Source: an uncultured Victivallaceae bacterium (GTDB taxonomy: Bacteria > Verrucomicrobiota > Lentisphaeria > Victivallales > Victivallaceae). Taken from it: DNA of 9,361 nucleotides. The DNA lies in contig CAKUKT010000085.1 in the NCBI GenBank assembly GCA_934663655.1, positions 1-9,361 on the forward strand, read 5' to 3'. Positions 1 through 5,995 of the stretch are shown piece by piece. A program made the translations under genes and the position numbers. How positions within the stretch are numbered: the stretch's first letter is position 1; each line of letters opens with the position of its first letter. The notes under the pieces were generated by a model. The model searched no databases, was not told the DNA's origin, and saw nothing but the letters and a program-made list of their open reading frames with translations.

Positions 1-919
1 CCACCAGCAGCAACAGCACAAAGGCGGTAATTGCGGTGCGCCGGGGACCGATCCGCCGTACCAGCTGCGGCGAAAACGAGGAGAACACCGCCGACGCGGC
101 AAACTGCCCCAGCGAATAATAGAGCGCGTTACTGTCACTGATCCCGTAACCGCGTTTGAGCGCCAATACCGAAATCGGCGACAGCAGCACCGTCGCCAGA
201 CTCAGCGAGAAATTCGATCCCAGCATCAGCCGTATCGTCCGGTTGTGAAGCAGTTCGCGAATATCCCTCCATATCGGCCGCCGGGCCGATTCGCCAAGGC
301 GGGTTGTCTCGTGAACCCGGGTGAGAAACCGCGATGCCGCAATTCCCAGCGTTGCTCCCCCCGCAATCACTCCCGCCAGCATCCTGATGCTGTCGGATTG
401 GCGCAGCAGCGTGCTGATCATGATCAATGCCAGCATGGTGGCGATGTAGTAAAGCGTCGCCGAATCGGAGATGTATTTGTTCTGGGTGTGGGCGTCGGTT
501 ATATCGCCGAGCAGCGGCTGTCCCATCACCACGCCGGCCGCCCGCATTCCATAGAATACAAACGCGCTTCCGAGCACCATCACTGCCGCAATTTCGCGCC
601 CGATGTAGAGACTGACCGGCGCCGCCAGCGCAATTATCATGGTGAAAATGCTGCGGATTGTCCAGAAAGTCATCTGGCTGCGCACCGCGCCGATTCGCCC
701 GGCAAGAAACTTTCCCAGCGGCAGCAACACGAAACCAACGTAAATCAACGCGCCGAGCGTCGAGATCGCGAAGTTGGACATCTCCAACTTGACCGCAAAG
801 AGAATGATCATCGTCTCTCCGAGGCACATATAGGAGAAACCATTGATTGTCGAAAAAATCAAATAGTTTTTACGGGATACCCGTTTGAGTTCCGGAGAGA
901 GTTCACCATTGACAATCAT
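1..919 (-). CDS. MFS transporter, N-terminal part (3' end beyond the left edge)
   Basis: The minus-strand frame opens at ATG 919 and stays open to the window edge, giving 306 residues. The protein begins MIVNGELSPELKRVSRKNYL and continues as alternating hydrophobic spans and short charged loops, for example GALIYVGFVLLPLGKFLAGR and ALYYSLGQFAASAVFSSFSP. The short RIGAVRSQ loop after the second span fits the cytoplasmic loop 2-3 region of the major facilitator superfamily. A longer hydrophilic stretch (around residues 200-225, LTRVHETTRLGESARRPIWRD) would be the central cytoplasmic loop, followed by spans of the second half. About 100 residues should be missing. An in-frame stop at 953-955 limits upstream extension and there is no clear ribosome binding site, so the start is moderately sure. 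The substrate cannot be read from the sequence. The gene follows the thioesterase gene by 119 bp and has its own candidate promoter. Confidence 0.8.
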   Translation of the reverse strand, partial: MIVNGELSPELKRVSRKNYLIFSTINGFSYMCLGETMIILFAVKLEMSNFAISTLGALIYVGFVLLPLGKFLAGRIGAVRSQMTFWTIRSIFTMIIALAAPVSLYIGREIAAVMVLGSAFVFYGMRAAGVVMGQPLLGDITDAHTQNKYISDSATLYYIATMLALIMISTLLRQSDSIRMLAGVIAGGATLGIAASRFLTRVHETTRLGESARRPIWRDIRELLHNRTIRLMLGSNFSLSLATVLLSPISVLALKRGYGISDSNALYYSLGQFAASAVFSSFSPQLVRRIGPRRTAITAFVLLLLV

Positions 920-957
920 TTTGTGCAGACGGATGAGAGCGGCGCAACCGGTTCATC

Positions 958-976
958 ACCCGGCTACGCCCCGGGT
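958..976 (-). other. Small inverted repeat in the MFS leader
   Basis: ACCCGG (958-963) and CCGGGT (971-976) form a 6-bp GC-rich stem with a 7-nt loop, downstream of the candidate MFS promoter and about 40 bp before the start codon. No T-tract follows on the minus strand, so it is not a standard terminator. It may be a leader hairpin or chance. Confidence 0.25.
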
Positions 977-989
977 TATTGACTGTTGC

Positions 990-1019
990 AGTATAAAATA
1001 TCACCACCGGATATGAAAA
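990..1019 (-). promoter_or_regulatory. Candidate sigma-70 promoter for the MFS gene
   Basis: On the minus strand TTTTCA (1014-1019) and TATACT (990-995) are 18 bp apart, about 70 bp before the MFS start. The -35 matches consensus at 4 of 6 positions and the -10 at 5 of 6. It lies in an AT-rich island between the thioesterase stop and the MFS start. The site is judged by eye only. Confidence 0.4.
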
Positions 1020-1038
1020 GCAACCCGGATGGCCGATT

Positions 1039-1398
1039 TTATCGGTGTTTCGACCAGTCGATCGCCTTTTTGCAACCATGCTCATCGACGGCGACGAAAG
1101 TACAGTTCGCCCCGAACCTCCGGCAGCCATCCACCCGGACGATGATGTCAAAGGTAAGGCTGGTCACCCCATGCACCGGGTTGTCCGCGTAAAATTCCAG
1201 AATCTCCCCCTCGCAGACCGGAGAACGAAATTCCACTTCGGAAAACCGCCGGCTGACCATCCGCTTCTCGCCGGCGTAACTCATCGCGAAAATCGCCGCC
1301 GCTTCATCGAGCAGATAGAGCAGCCGCCCTCCATACATATTGCCGCTGACTCCAAGATCGCTGACCAGACAGATATGCGAAAGAATCCTGACTTCCAC
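1039..1398 (-). CDS. Acyl-CoA thioesterase-like hotdog-fold protein
   Basis: This 119-residue protein is a single hotdog domain, the size of one YciA/acyl-CoA hydrolase domain. Residues 19-34 read GNMYGGRLLYLLDEAA. This is the conserved element in which a Gly-Gly turn leads into the long central helix, with the acidic residue Asp31 near the active site. The later stretch VEFRSPVCEGEILEF (residues 55-69) is the typical beta-strand and PV..G turn of the family. Known members hydrolyse acyl-CoA thioesters in the cytoplasm; the chain length or substrate here is unknown. The start chosen is GTG 1398 because GGAGGAGGAG (1404-1413) sits 5 bp upstream as a very strong ribosome binding site. An in-frame GTG at 1425 lies upstream of that site and would put it inside the gene. 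The gene follows nagA by 74 bp, probably in the same transcript, although no functional link is evident. Confidence 0.82.
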   Translation of the reverse strand: MEVRILSHICLVSDLGVSGNMYGGRLLYLLDEAAAIFAMSYAGEKRMVSRRFSEVEFRSPVCEGEILEFYADNPVHGVTSLTFDIIVRVDGCRRFGANCTFVAVDEHGCKKAIDWSKHR

Positions 1399-1440
1399 GA
1401 TTACTCCTCCTCCACTGTTCGCCACCGGTTTCTCATCCGC

Positions 1441-1474
1441 GCCGCCGTCCTCGCCGGACGGCGGCAGCTTTTTT
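1441..1474 (+). terminator. Perfect 10-bp hairpin with a plus-strand T-tract between nagA and the thioesterase gene
   Basis: GCCGCCGTCC (1441-1450) and GGACGGCGGC (1456-1465) form a perfect 10-bp stem with a 5-nt loop. AGC and six T residues (1469-1474) follow on the plus strand, ending inside the nagA stop codon. It has the form of an intrinsic terminator facing right, yet both flanking genes run left and no plus-strand gene precedes it. On the minus strand the hairpin has A residues before it and no T-tract after it, so it should not efficiently end nagA transcription. It could stop antisense transcription into nagA or protect the nagA mRNA end. Confidence 0.5.
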
Positions 1475-2612
1475 ACCGCTGAAAGCGGATCTCTCCGCCG
1501 ACAATGGTCATGCAGACCGAGAAATTTTCGTCCAACACCGCGAAATCCGCAGCGTAACCCGGCTCGATGCGACCGAAACCGGACAACCCGAGCGCCGTCG
1601 CCGGAGTCGAGGTCGCCGACTTGACCACTTCGCAGAGCGGCAGTCCGGTGATTTCCGCCACATTCTTAAGCGCGGTGGATATCTGCAACGTGCTGCCCGC
1701 CAGTGCGCCGCCTTCGCGAAGTCGCGCCGCGCCGCCCGCGACCACCACCGGCAGACCGCCGAGCGTGTATTCGCCGTCCGGCATCCCGGAGGCGCGCATC
1801 GCATCGGAGATCAGCTGTACATGATCGGCGCCCTTGACCTTGAAAACCAGCGCGATCATCTCCGGTGCGATATGAAGTTTATCGCAGATGAGCTCCACAA
1901 ATACCTCGTCGTGCAGCAATCCGGCTCCGACCAGCCCGATGTCGCGATGGTGAAGCGGCGTCATCTGGTTGCAGAAGTGCGACAGACAGCGGAGCCCCGC
2001 CCGGTAGGCAGCCAGAAATTCCGGATATTTAGCCGCACTGTGGGTGCAGCTCGGCACCATGCCCCGCTGCCGCAGTGCCGCGGTGAACTCCGCCCCTCCG
2101 GGAAGTTCGACCGCAAAGGTGACCTTGCGGACCGGATAGATCGCGTTCAGGCGGTCAATTTCGGCGATATCAATCGGTCGGACATAATCGGGATTCTGCG
2201 CTCCGATGCACTTCGGGTTGATGAACGGCCCCTCCAGGTGAACCGCCGGCATCCGGCAGCCGTGGGCGGGATCATGTCCGGCAACCGCCGCCAACGCCGC
2301 CGCCAGTGCTTCCTCCGACAGCGTCAGCGTCGTCGGCAGCAGCGTAGTCACTCCTTCGGAGAGTTTACCCTCGGCCATCACCGCCACCCCCTCGGCGGAG
2401 GCGTCACAGAAGTCAAAATTATTCCGCCCGTGGCAGTGGGCGTCGATAAAGCCGGGCATCAGCATGCGCCCCTCCAGATCGATCACCGTTTCGCCGGCAT
2501 GCGCCGCGGCTCCGGAAGGCAGAATTTCCACAATGAGTCCGGCTTCAACCCGCACTGAAGCACCGATGATTTCGACGCCGGGAGAGACCAGATGGCAGTT
2601 GATCAGCAGCAT
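1473..2612 (-). CDS. nagA: N-acetylglucosamine-6-phosphate deacetylase
   Basis: NagA removes the acetyl group from GlcNAc-6-phosphate to give glucosamine-6-phosphate and acetate in the cytoplasm, a step in amino-sugar catabolism and cell-wall recycling. The 379-residue protein is of normal family length. The amidohydrolase metal site is intact: HCH at residues 59-61 in PGFIDAHCHG, HLEGPF with Glu127, His191 in CTHSAA, His212 in LSHFCNQM, His247 in ICDKLH and the catalytic Asp270 in LISDA. The HxH pair resembles Bacillus-type NagA rather than the E. coli enzyme, which lacks both of these histidines. The start at ATG 2612 is supported by AAGGAG 8 bp upstream; a longer frame reaching 2654 would bury that site. 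No nagB, nagE or sugar-kinase gene is present, so the source of substrate is not shown. It heads the left operon and diverges from the M42 peptidase gene. Confidence 0.93.
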   Translation of the reverse strand: MLLINCHLVSPGVEIIGASVRVEAGLIVEILPSGAAAHAGETVIDLEGRMLMPGFIDAHCHGRNNFDFCDASAEGVAVMAEGKLSEGVTTLLPTTLTLSEEALAAALAAVAGHDPAHGCRMPAVHLEGPFINPKCIGAQNPDYVRPIDIAEIDRLNAIYPVRKVTFAVELPGGAEFTAALRQRGMVPSCTHSAAKYPEFLAAYRAGLRCLSHFCNQMTPLHHRDIGLVGAGLLHDEVFVELICDKLHIAPEMIALVFKVKGADHVQLISDAMRASGMPDGEYTLGGLPVVVAGGAARLREGGALAGSTLQISTALKNVAEITGLPLCEVVKSATSTPATALGLSGFGRIEPGYAADFAVLDENFSVCMTIVGGEIRFQR

Positions 2613-2704
2613 GATAAAAGCTCCTTTCCTCAGAAAAAACCATAATAACCGCATCAGGCGGAAAGTACATTGGTAATAACATATCCCGCCCCGACTTTTC
2701 CGGA

Positions 2705-2733
2705 AATAGAACTTTCTGCAATTCTTTTGTAAA
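2705..2733 (-). promoter_or_regulatory. Candidate nagA promoter
   Basis: On the minus strand TTTACA (2728-2733) and TCTATT (2705-2710) are 17 bp apart and about 95 bp before the nagA start. The -35 matches at 5 of 6 positions and the -10 at 4 of 6. The left arm of the GCAATTC inverted repeat falls within its spacer. Confidence 0.4.
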
Positions 2734-2747
2734 AAAACCGGAATTGC
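2718..2747. promoter_or_regulatory. Operator-like inverted repeat in the nagA/M42 divergent region
   Basis: GCAATTC (2718-2724) and GAATTGC (2741-2747) are perfect 7-bp inverted arms separated by 16 bp, so arm centres are 23 bp apart, about two helical turns. The left arm lies between the -10 and -35 of the candidate nagA promoter and the right arm 10 bp before the -35 of the M42 promoter. This position suits a dimeric regulator controlling one or both genes. No regulator gene is present and the sequence does not match a consensus I can name. Confidence 0.35.
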
Positions 2748-2756
2748 CGCGGCCGA

Positions 2757-2785
2757 TTGCGCGGCGGCTGAAGCGGTGCTATATT
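2757..2785 (+). promoter_or_regulatory. Promoter for the M42 peptidase gene (extended -10)
   Basis: TTGCGC (2757-2762) and TATATT (2780-2785) are 17 bp apart, and TGC directly precedes the -10, making an extended -10 element. The block GGTGCTATATT (2775-2785) recurs exactly in the DUF1015 promoter, which strengthens the call. The distance to the start codon at 2834 is about 48 bp. Confidence 0.55.
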
Positions 2786-2833
2786 ATAGTCATTCAGACT
2801 ATTTCATTCAACCCCGCAACGGAGAAAATCATC

Positions 2834-3904
2834 ATGCTTCCGGATAAAAGTCTTAAATTTCTCGAATCATTCATGCGCTGCGCCAGCCCCTCGGGTTACG
2901 AAGTCGAGGCGGCGAAATGCTTTCGTTCCTATCTTGCTTCCTACTGCGACGAAGTTCGCGGCGATGTGATGGGCAACTCGATTGCCGTGCTCAACCCGGG
3001 CGCGCCGATGCGGGTGATGCTCGCCGGTCACTACGACGAAATCGGTTTTCAAATCGTCCATATCTCCGACGAAGGGCTGCTCTATTTCCGCCCGAACGGC
3101 GGCATTGACAAACTGAACGTCCCCTCCACCGAGGTCGATGTGATCACTTCCCGGGGACGTGTTCCCGGAGTCATCGGCAAGAAACCGATCCATTTGCTGA
3201 AACCATCCGAACGCAACACCCCGCCCGAACTTTCCGACATGTGGATCGACATCGGCGCCGCCGACCGCGAGGAGGCAACCAAACTGGTTTCCGTCGGCGA
3301 CCCGGTGGCGGTTCGGGAGAATTTCCGGATGCTGAGCAACTACCGGTTCATTTCCAAGGGCACGGACGACAAGATCGGCGCCTTTGTCGTCGCCGAAACC
3401 ATGCGTTCGCTCTCCCGGCGCAAACTCAACGTCGCCGTCTACGGGGTCGGAACCGTCCAGGAAGAGGTCGGATTGCGCGGCGTCACCACCGGCGCCTACG
3501 GCGTCAACCCTGACGTCGGATTCGCCATCGACGTCGGCTTCGCCACCGACATCCCGGATGTGCCGGAAAAACTGCTCGGTTCGGTCAAACTCGGCGCCGG
3601 ACCGGAACTCACCCGCAGCTGCGACAACAACATCATTCTCGGCGAAATTCTCCGCAAAGTCGCCGCAGACAAAAAGATTCCCTACCAGGAAACCGCCGCG
3701 CACCGCGCTTCCGGCGGTACTGATGCCGCACAGATTCAGCTCACCCGCGCGGGAGTCGCAACCGCGCTGATCAGCATTCCCAACCGTTACATGCATTCAC
3801 CGGTGGAGATGTGCGATCTGCGCGATGTGGAGAATGCGATCAAGCTGCTGACCGAAACCATCGCCTCCTTCAAGGGCGATGAGAACTTCGTTCCCGGCGT
3901 ATGA
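2834..3904 (+). CDS. M42 family metallopeptidase (glutamyl/TET-type aminopeptidase)
   Basis: This is a 356-residue cytoplasmic zinc or cobalt aminopeptidase of the M42 family, which forms large tetrahedral (TET) complexes and trims N-terminal residues from short peptides. Every active-site element is visible: His66 and Asp68 in AGHYDEIGF, the bridging Asp in GTDDKIG (178-179), the catalytic and metal-binding pair Glu210-Glu211 in VQEEVG, Asp233 in AIDVG and His321 in RYMHSP. GGTDA at 294-298 is also typical. Residues of about 70-165 form the inserted beta-rich domain that controls oligomerisation. The start at ATG 2834 has GGAG 9 bp upstream; the upstream in-frame ATG 2744 lies before the promoter and gives an unlikely leader. 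The following small membrane-protein gene overlaps the stop as ATGA. Family assignment is firm; the preferred N-terminal residue is not known. Confidence 0.93.
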   Translation: MLPDKSLKFLESFMRCASPSGYEVEAAKCFRSYLASYCDEVRGDVMGNSIAVLNPGAPMRVMLAGHYDEIGFQIVHISDEGLLYFRPNGGIDKLNVPSTEVDVITSRGRVPGVIGKKPIHLLKPSERNTPPELSDMWIDIGAADREEATKLVSVGDPVAVRENFRMLSNYRFISKGTDDKIGAFVVAETMRSLSRRKLNVAVYGVGTVQEEVGLRGVTTGAYGVNPDVGFAIDVGFATDIPDVPEKLLGSVKLGAGPELTRSCDNNIILGEILRKVAADKKIPYQETAAHRASGGTDAAQIQLTRAGVATALISIPNRYMHSPVEMCDLRDVENAIKLLTETIASFKGDENFVPGV

Positions 3905-4128
3905 ATCAGAACTCCCACGAACCGCCTCCGGCACTGCCGCGCCGTCCGCGCAATGTGCGGCACGGCGTCGGACGTTATCTGCATACCGGCAGTTTCAACC
4001 GGCTGGCGGGACGTTCGACCGCGCCCGGCAGTCTGCGCCCGGAGGGGTTCTACCTGAAGTGGCGGATCATCGGAATTGCCGCCGGAACGGTCTTCCTGCT
4101 GGTTGGGCTCTCCTCGGTGCTGTTCTGA
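3901..4128 (+). CDS. Small tail-anchored membrane protein of unknown function
   Basis: This 75-residue protein has a basic, proline- and arginine-rich N-terminal part (residues 1-52) and one hydrophobic span at the extreme C-terminus (about 54-75, WRIIGIAAGTVFLLVGLSSV). A C-terminal anchor with a positive flank predicts an N-in tail-anchored inner-membrane protein. The start codon overlaps the M42 stop (ATGA) and there is no convincing ribosome binding site of its own, so translation probably depends on ribosomes ending the peptidase gene. I do not recognise the family. The coupling suggests a role linked to the peptidase, for example membrane recruitment, but that is inference. The last codons and stop lie in the first copy of the 92-bp repeat, so the present C-terminus may have been shaped by that repeat. 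The frame could be spurious, though a clean membrane span and exact overlap argue for a gene. Confidence 0.6.
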   Translation: MNQNSHEPPPALPRRPRNVRHGVGRYLHTGSFNRLAGRSTAPGSLRPEGFYLKWRIIGIAAGTVFLLVGLSSVLF

Positions 4129-4158
4129 AAAACGCCGGGAAAGCACACTACCGGCGCT
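4128..4158 (-). terminator. Intrinsic terminator in repeat copy 1
   Basis: Reading leftward, CGCCGG (4151-4156) pairs perfectly with CCGGCG (4133-4138) and can extend by a G-U and an A-U pair, with a 12-nt loop, followed by five T residues (4128-4132). The last T of the tract overlaps the TGA of the opposing small gene. It acts as a second, backup terminator for the minus operon. Confidence 0.65.
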
Positions 4159-4219
4159 GATTCTCGGCCCCCGGGATCGGAATGTCTCCCGGCGCCGGGC
4201 TCTCCTCGGTGCGGTTCTG

Positions 4220-4250
4220 AAAAACGCCGGGGAAGCGCACTCCCAACGCT
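4220..4250 (-). terminator. Intrinsic terminator in repeat copy 2 (first met by the minus operon)
   Basis: Reading leftward, CGTTGGG (4242-4248) pairs with CCCGGCG (4225-4231) through five Watson-Crick pairs and two G-U pairs, with a 10-nt loop, followed directly by five T residues (4220-4224). It lies 55 bp after the stop of the last gene of the four-gene minus operon. Confidence 0.6.
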
Positions 4251-4304
4251 GATTCTTGGCCTCCAGTACCGGAATGCCTCTTGAATGTTCCCCGGGAAAG
4301 CCAT

Positions 4305-5393
4305 TCACCCGACCGGAGTTTTTGCCTCCGCTTTTTGCCGACGGCGGAACCACCACTTCGGGATGCGCCACATCAACGGCAGCAGCAGCAGCGCCCCCAC
4401 TCCACACATCCCCAGCGCCGACCAGTTAAGCGAACTCCGCCAGACGGGGGAAATCGCCGCCAGTTCCCGCAGCAGTCCGCCGAAGCGTCCGGAATAGATG
4501 ATTTTGCCGGCCCGCACCGACCACCGGCATTTTTTCAGCACCCCCACCCCCGCCTTTCCTTTGCGGGAGGCCTGCTTCAACAGTTTCACCGCCTCATCCG
4601 AACCGGCCAGCGCTTTGACCGAAGTCGCACCGCCGTTGCGGACAATCAGCACGGCGGCTTCCGGAGAATCCGCGACCACCCGGGCGAAGCGACTGAGATC
4701 TCCGGCCGTATCCACATGACGCATCAGCAGTGACGCCCGGGTCATCCCGCCCGCATTCACCAGTTTGCGCAGATCGCCGAAAAGTCGTCGCGCCGCCGGG
4801 TCGATCCGCCGCGTCGAAACAATCCGCTTCACCGTAGCCACCGTCAGCGAACTGAACCGGGAAGTGAGCGCACCGGCACGGTGCAGCGCTTTGAGCACCG
4901 CCGGCGCCCAGTCAACCAGATCGATCAATTCGGTCGCCAGCCCGATTCCGGCGAAGGCGGCCAGTACCGGGTCGGTTTCGCGCCCGGAAATCTTCCTGAC
5001 CCCCTGAACCGCGAGATCCCGGAGGTCTCCATACAACAGCAGGTCGGCGACCACCGCTCCCCCGGCTGCCGCCGCCGAATCCGGCTCCCCGGTCACAAAA
5101 CCGGTAACTGCGTCACGACTGTAACGCAATACCCCGCCGGTATGTTCACGACAATCGGCGCGAATTACCGCCGCTTCCGGGGCGCCGGGGAGGTTTTCGC
5201 GGACAATCGCATCGGCGAGGATCTCCGCCTGAGCATAATCTCCGGCTCCATGCAGACGCCGCAACTCCGGCAGCGGAGCCGAATCGGGGAGTTCCGCGAG
5301 CATCGCTCCGGCCTCAAACCGCAGTTGGTAGAGCACCATCACCCCGATTGCCACCAGCAGCAGCCCCAGCAGATAAGCGGTCAGACGCAGCAC
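4305..5393 (-). CDS. Hypothetical protein with two membrane spans, last gene of the DUF1015 operon
   Basis: The 362-residue product has an N-terminal membrane segment (about 4-22, LTAYLLGLLLVAIGVMVLY), a long middle domain and a second span near the C-terminus (about 323-344) ending in a basic tail, PKWWFRRRQK. The middle domain would face the periplasm if both ends are cytoplasmic. Its notable part is residues 97-140: TGFVTGEPDS, a run of Ala/Gly, then DLLLYGDLRDLAVQGVRK and SGRETDPV. I have a vague memory of uncharacterised proteins in other Gram-negative bacteria with similar GFxTGE and GDxRDLxxxG blocks, but cannot verify it here. No catalytic motif is evident. The GTG start at 5393 has AAGGAG 8 bp upstream, and that site overlaps the nitroreductase stop, so translation is coupled. 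Transcription ends at the duplicated terminators. Confidence 0.85.
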   Translation of the reverse strand: MLRLTAYLLGLLLVAIGVMVLYQLRFEAGAMLAELPDSAPLPELRRLHGAGDYAQAEILADAIVRENLPGAPEAAVIRADCREHTGGVLRYSRDAVTGFVTGEPDSAAAAGGAVVADLLLYGDLRDLAVQGVRKISGRETDPVLAAFAGIGLATELIDLVDWAPAVLKALHRAGALTSRFSSLTVATVKRIVSTRRIDPAARRLFGDLRKLVNAGGMTRASLLMRHVDTAGDLSRFARVVADSPEAAVLIVRNGGATSVKALAGSDEAVKLLKQASRKGKAGVGVLKKCRWSVRAGKIIYSGRFGGLLRELAAISPVWRSSLNWSALGMCGVGALLLLPLMWRIPKWWFRRRQKAEAKTPVG

Positions 5394-5406
5394 CGCCGGA
5401 ACTCCT

Positions 5407-5982
5407 TCAACGGCGGGTGATCAGATCCCGCGCCCGGATCTTCGGGACGTGGAGCCGGTCGGATTCGTCAAGGTAATAGGGCGTCGGCTCGTCGATGCCG
5501 ATATCCTCGCTCACCGGATGTTCGTCGGGGTATCCCACCGCCAGCAGATAGAGCACTTCCAGTTCTTCCGGAAGTTCCAGCACCTTCCGCGCCTCCGCAC
5601 GCTTCAGCGCCCCGATCCAGCAGCAGCCGAGCCCGAGACCGAATGCCGCCAATTCCATCGTCTGAAGCGCCGCCCCCGCGTCGGCCTGCACCGCCGCCGC
5701 CGACGACGACGGCGCCACCACCGCGATGAATGACGGCGGCGCACTCACCCCCCACACCGGCGAACGACGCGGCGTCACATGTCCTCCCCACGCGGTCAAC
5801 TCAAAGAGCTTCCGGACGATTTCGGGCGTCTCGACCGTGACGTAACGCAGTTTCTGACTGTTGGCGCCGCAGGAGGCGCGGCGCGCCATATCGACAAGTT
5901 CGAGCAGCTGATCAAAACCGACCGGCTGCTGCCGGTAACGCCGGATCGTCCGACGTTCCCGCAATGCGGTAAAAAGTTCCAT
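5407..5982 (-). CDS. Nitroreductase family FMN-dependent oxidoreductase
   Basis: This 191-residue protein belongs to the nitroreductase superfamily, dimeric FMN enzymes that use NAD(P)H to reduce nitro compounds, quinones or other acceptors. FMN-contact features are present: RRTIRRY at residues 10-16 (phosphate binding), GANSQKLRYV at 39-48 in place of the usual PSxxNxQPW, and GLGLGCCWIGA at 115-125. AVGYPDE (148-154) is the usual C-terminal signature. The physiological substrate is unknown. ATG 5982 is chosen over a TTG at 5988 because AGGAGG (5992-5997) lies 9 bp from the ATG but only 3 bp from the TTG. The ribosome binding site overlaps the stop of the upstream phosphatase gene. This is the third gene of the minus operon. 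Confidence 0.9.
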   Translation of the reverse strand: MELFTALRERRTIRRYRQQPVGFDQLLELVDMARRASCGANSQKLRYVTVETPEIVRKLFELTAWGGHVTPRRSPVWGVSAPPSFIAVVAPSSSAAAVQADAGAALQTMELAAFGLGLGCCWIGALKRAEARKVLELPEELEVLYLLAVGYPDEHPVSEDIGIDEPTPYYLDESDRLHVPKIRARDLITRR

Positions 5983-5995
5983 TGCCAACCCCCTC

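Larger units (their letters stand above)
4105..4280. repeat. Two-copy tandem repeat, 92-bp period
   Basis: Copy 1 (4105-4188) and copy 2 (4197-4280) align over 84 bp without gaps and with about 12 differences by eye, roughly 86% identity. An 8-bp spacer separates them. The period is not a multiple of three, so no frame reads both copies the same way, and the intergenic part is best taken as non-coding. Copy 1 begins inside the last codons of the small membrane-protein gene. A 12-bp palindrome, CCCGGCGCCGGG (4188-4199), spans the junction. Each copy contains a minus-strand terminator. Confidence 0.85.

Noticed and set aside
135..827. A 230-codon minus-strand frame in the left region
   Set aside because: It is out of frame with the MFS gene, which reads as membrane spans throughout. 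This frame gives a His/Arg/Asp-rich product.
1821..2558. A 245-codon plus-strand frame antisense to nagA
   Set aside because: nagA is complete on the other strand. The antisense product is Arg/Gln-rich with no domain.
2697..2706. The palindrome TTTCCGGAAA as an operator next to the nagA -10
   Set aside because: A perfect 10-bp palindrome, but short and of simple composition. I could not tell it from chance, and the longer inverted repeat beside it is a better candidate.
2867..3796. A 309-codon minus-strand frame antisense to the M42 gene
   Set aside because: It lies wholly inside a gene with all catalytic motifs intact, and its product is low-complexity Asp/Gly/Val-rich sequence typical of a shadow frame.
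4188..4199. The palindrome CCCGGCGCCGGG as a regulatory site
   Set aside because: It arises at the junction of the two repeat copies in GC-rich sequence and has no promoter near it.
3787..4407. A 206-codon minus-strand frame crossing the repeats
   Set aside because: It crosses the ends of three supported genes, and the two repeat copies fall in different phases within it, so the apparent peptide repeats are not maintained.
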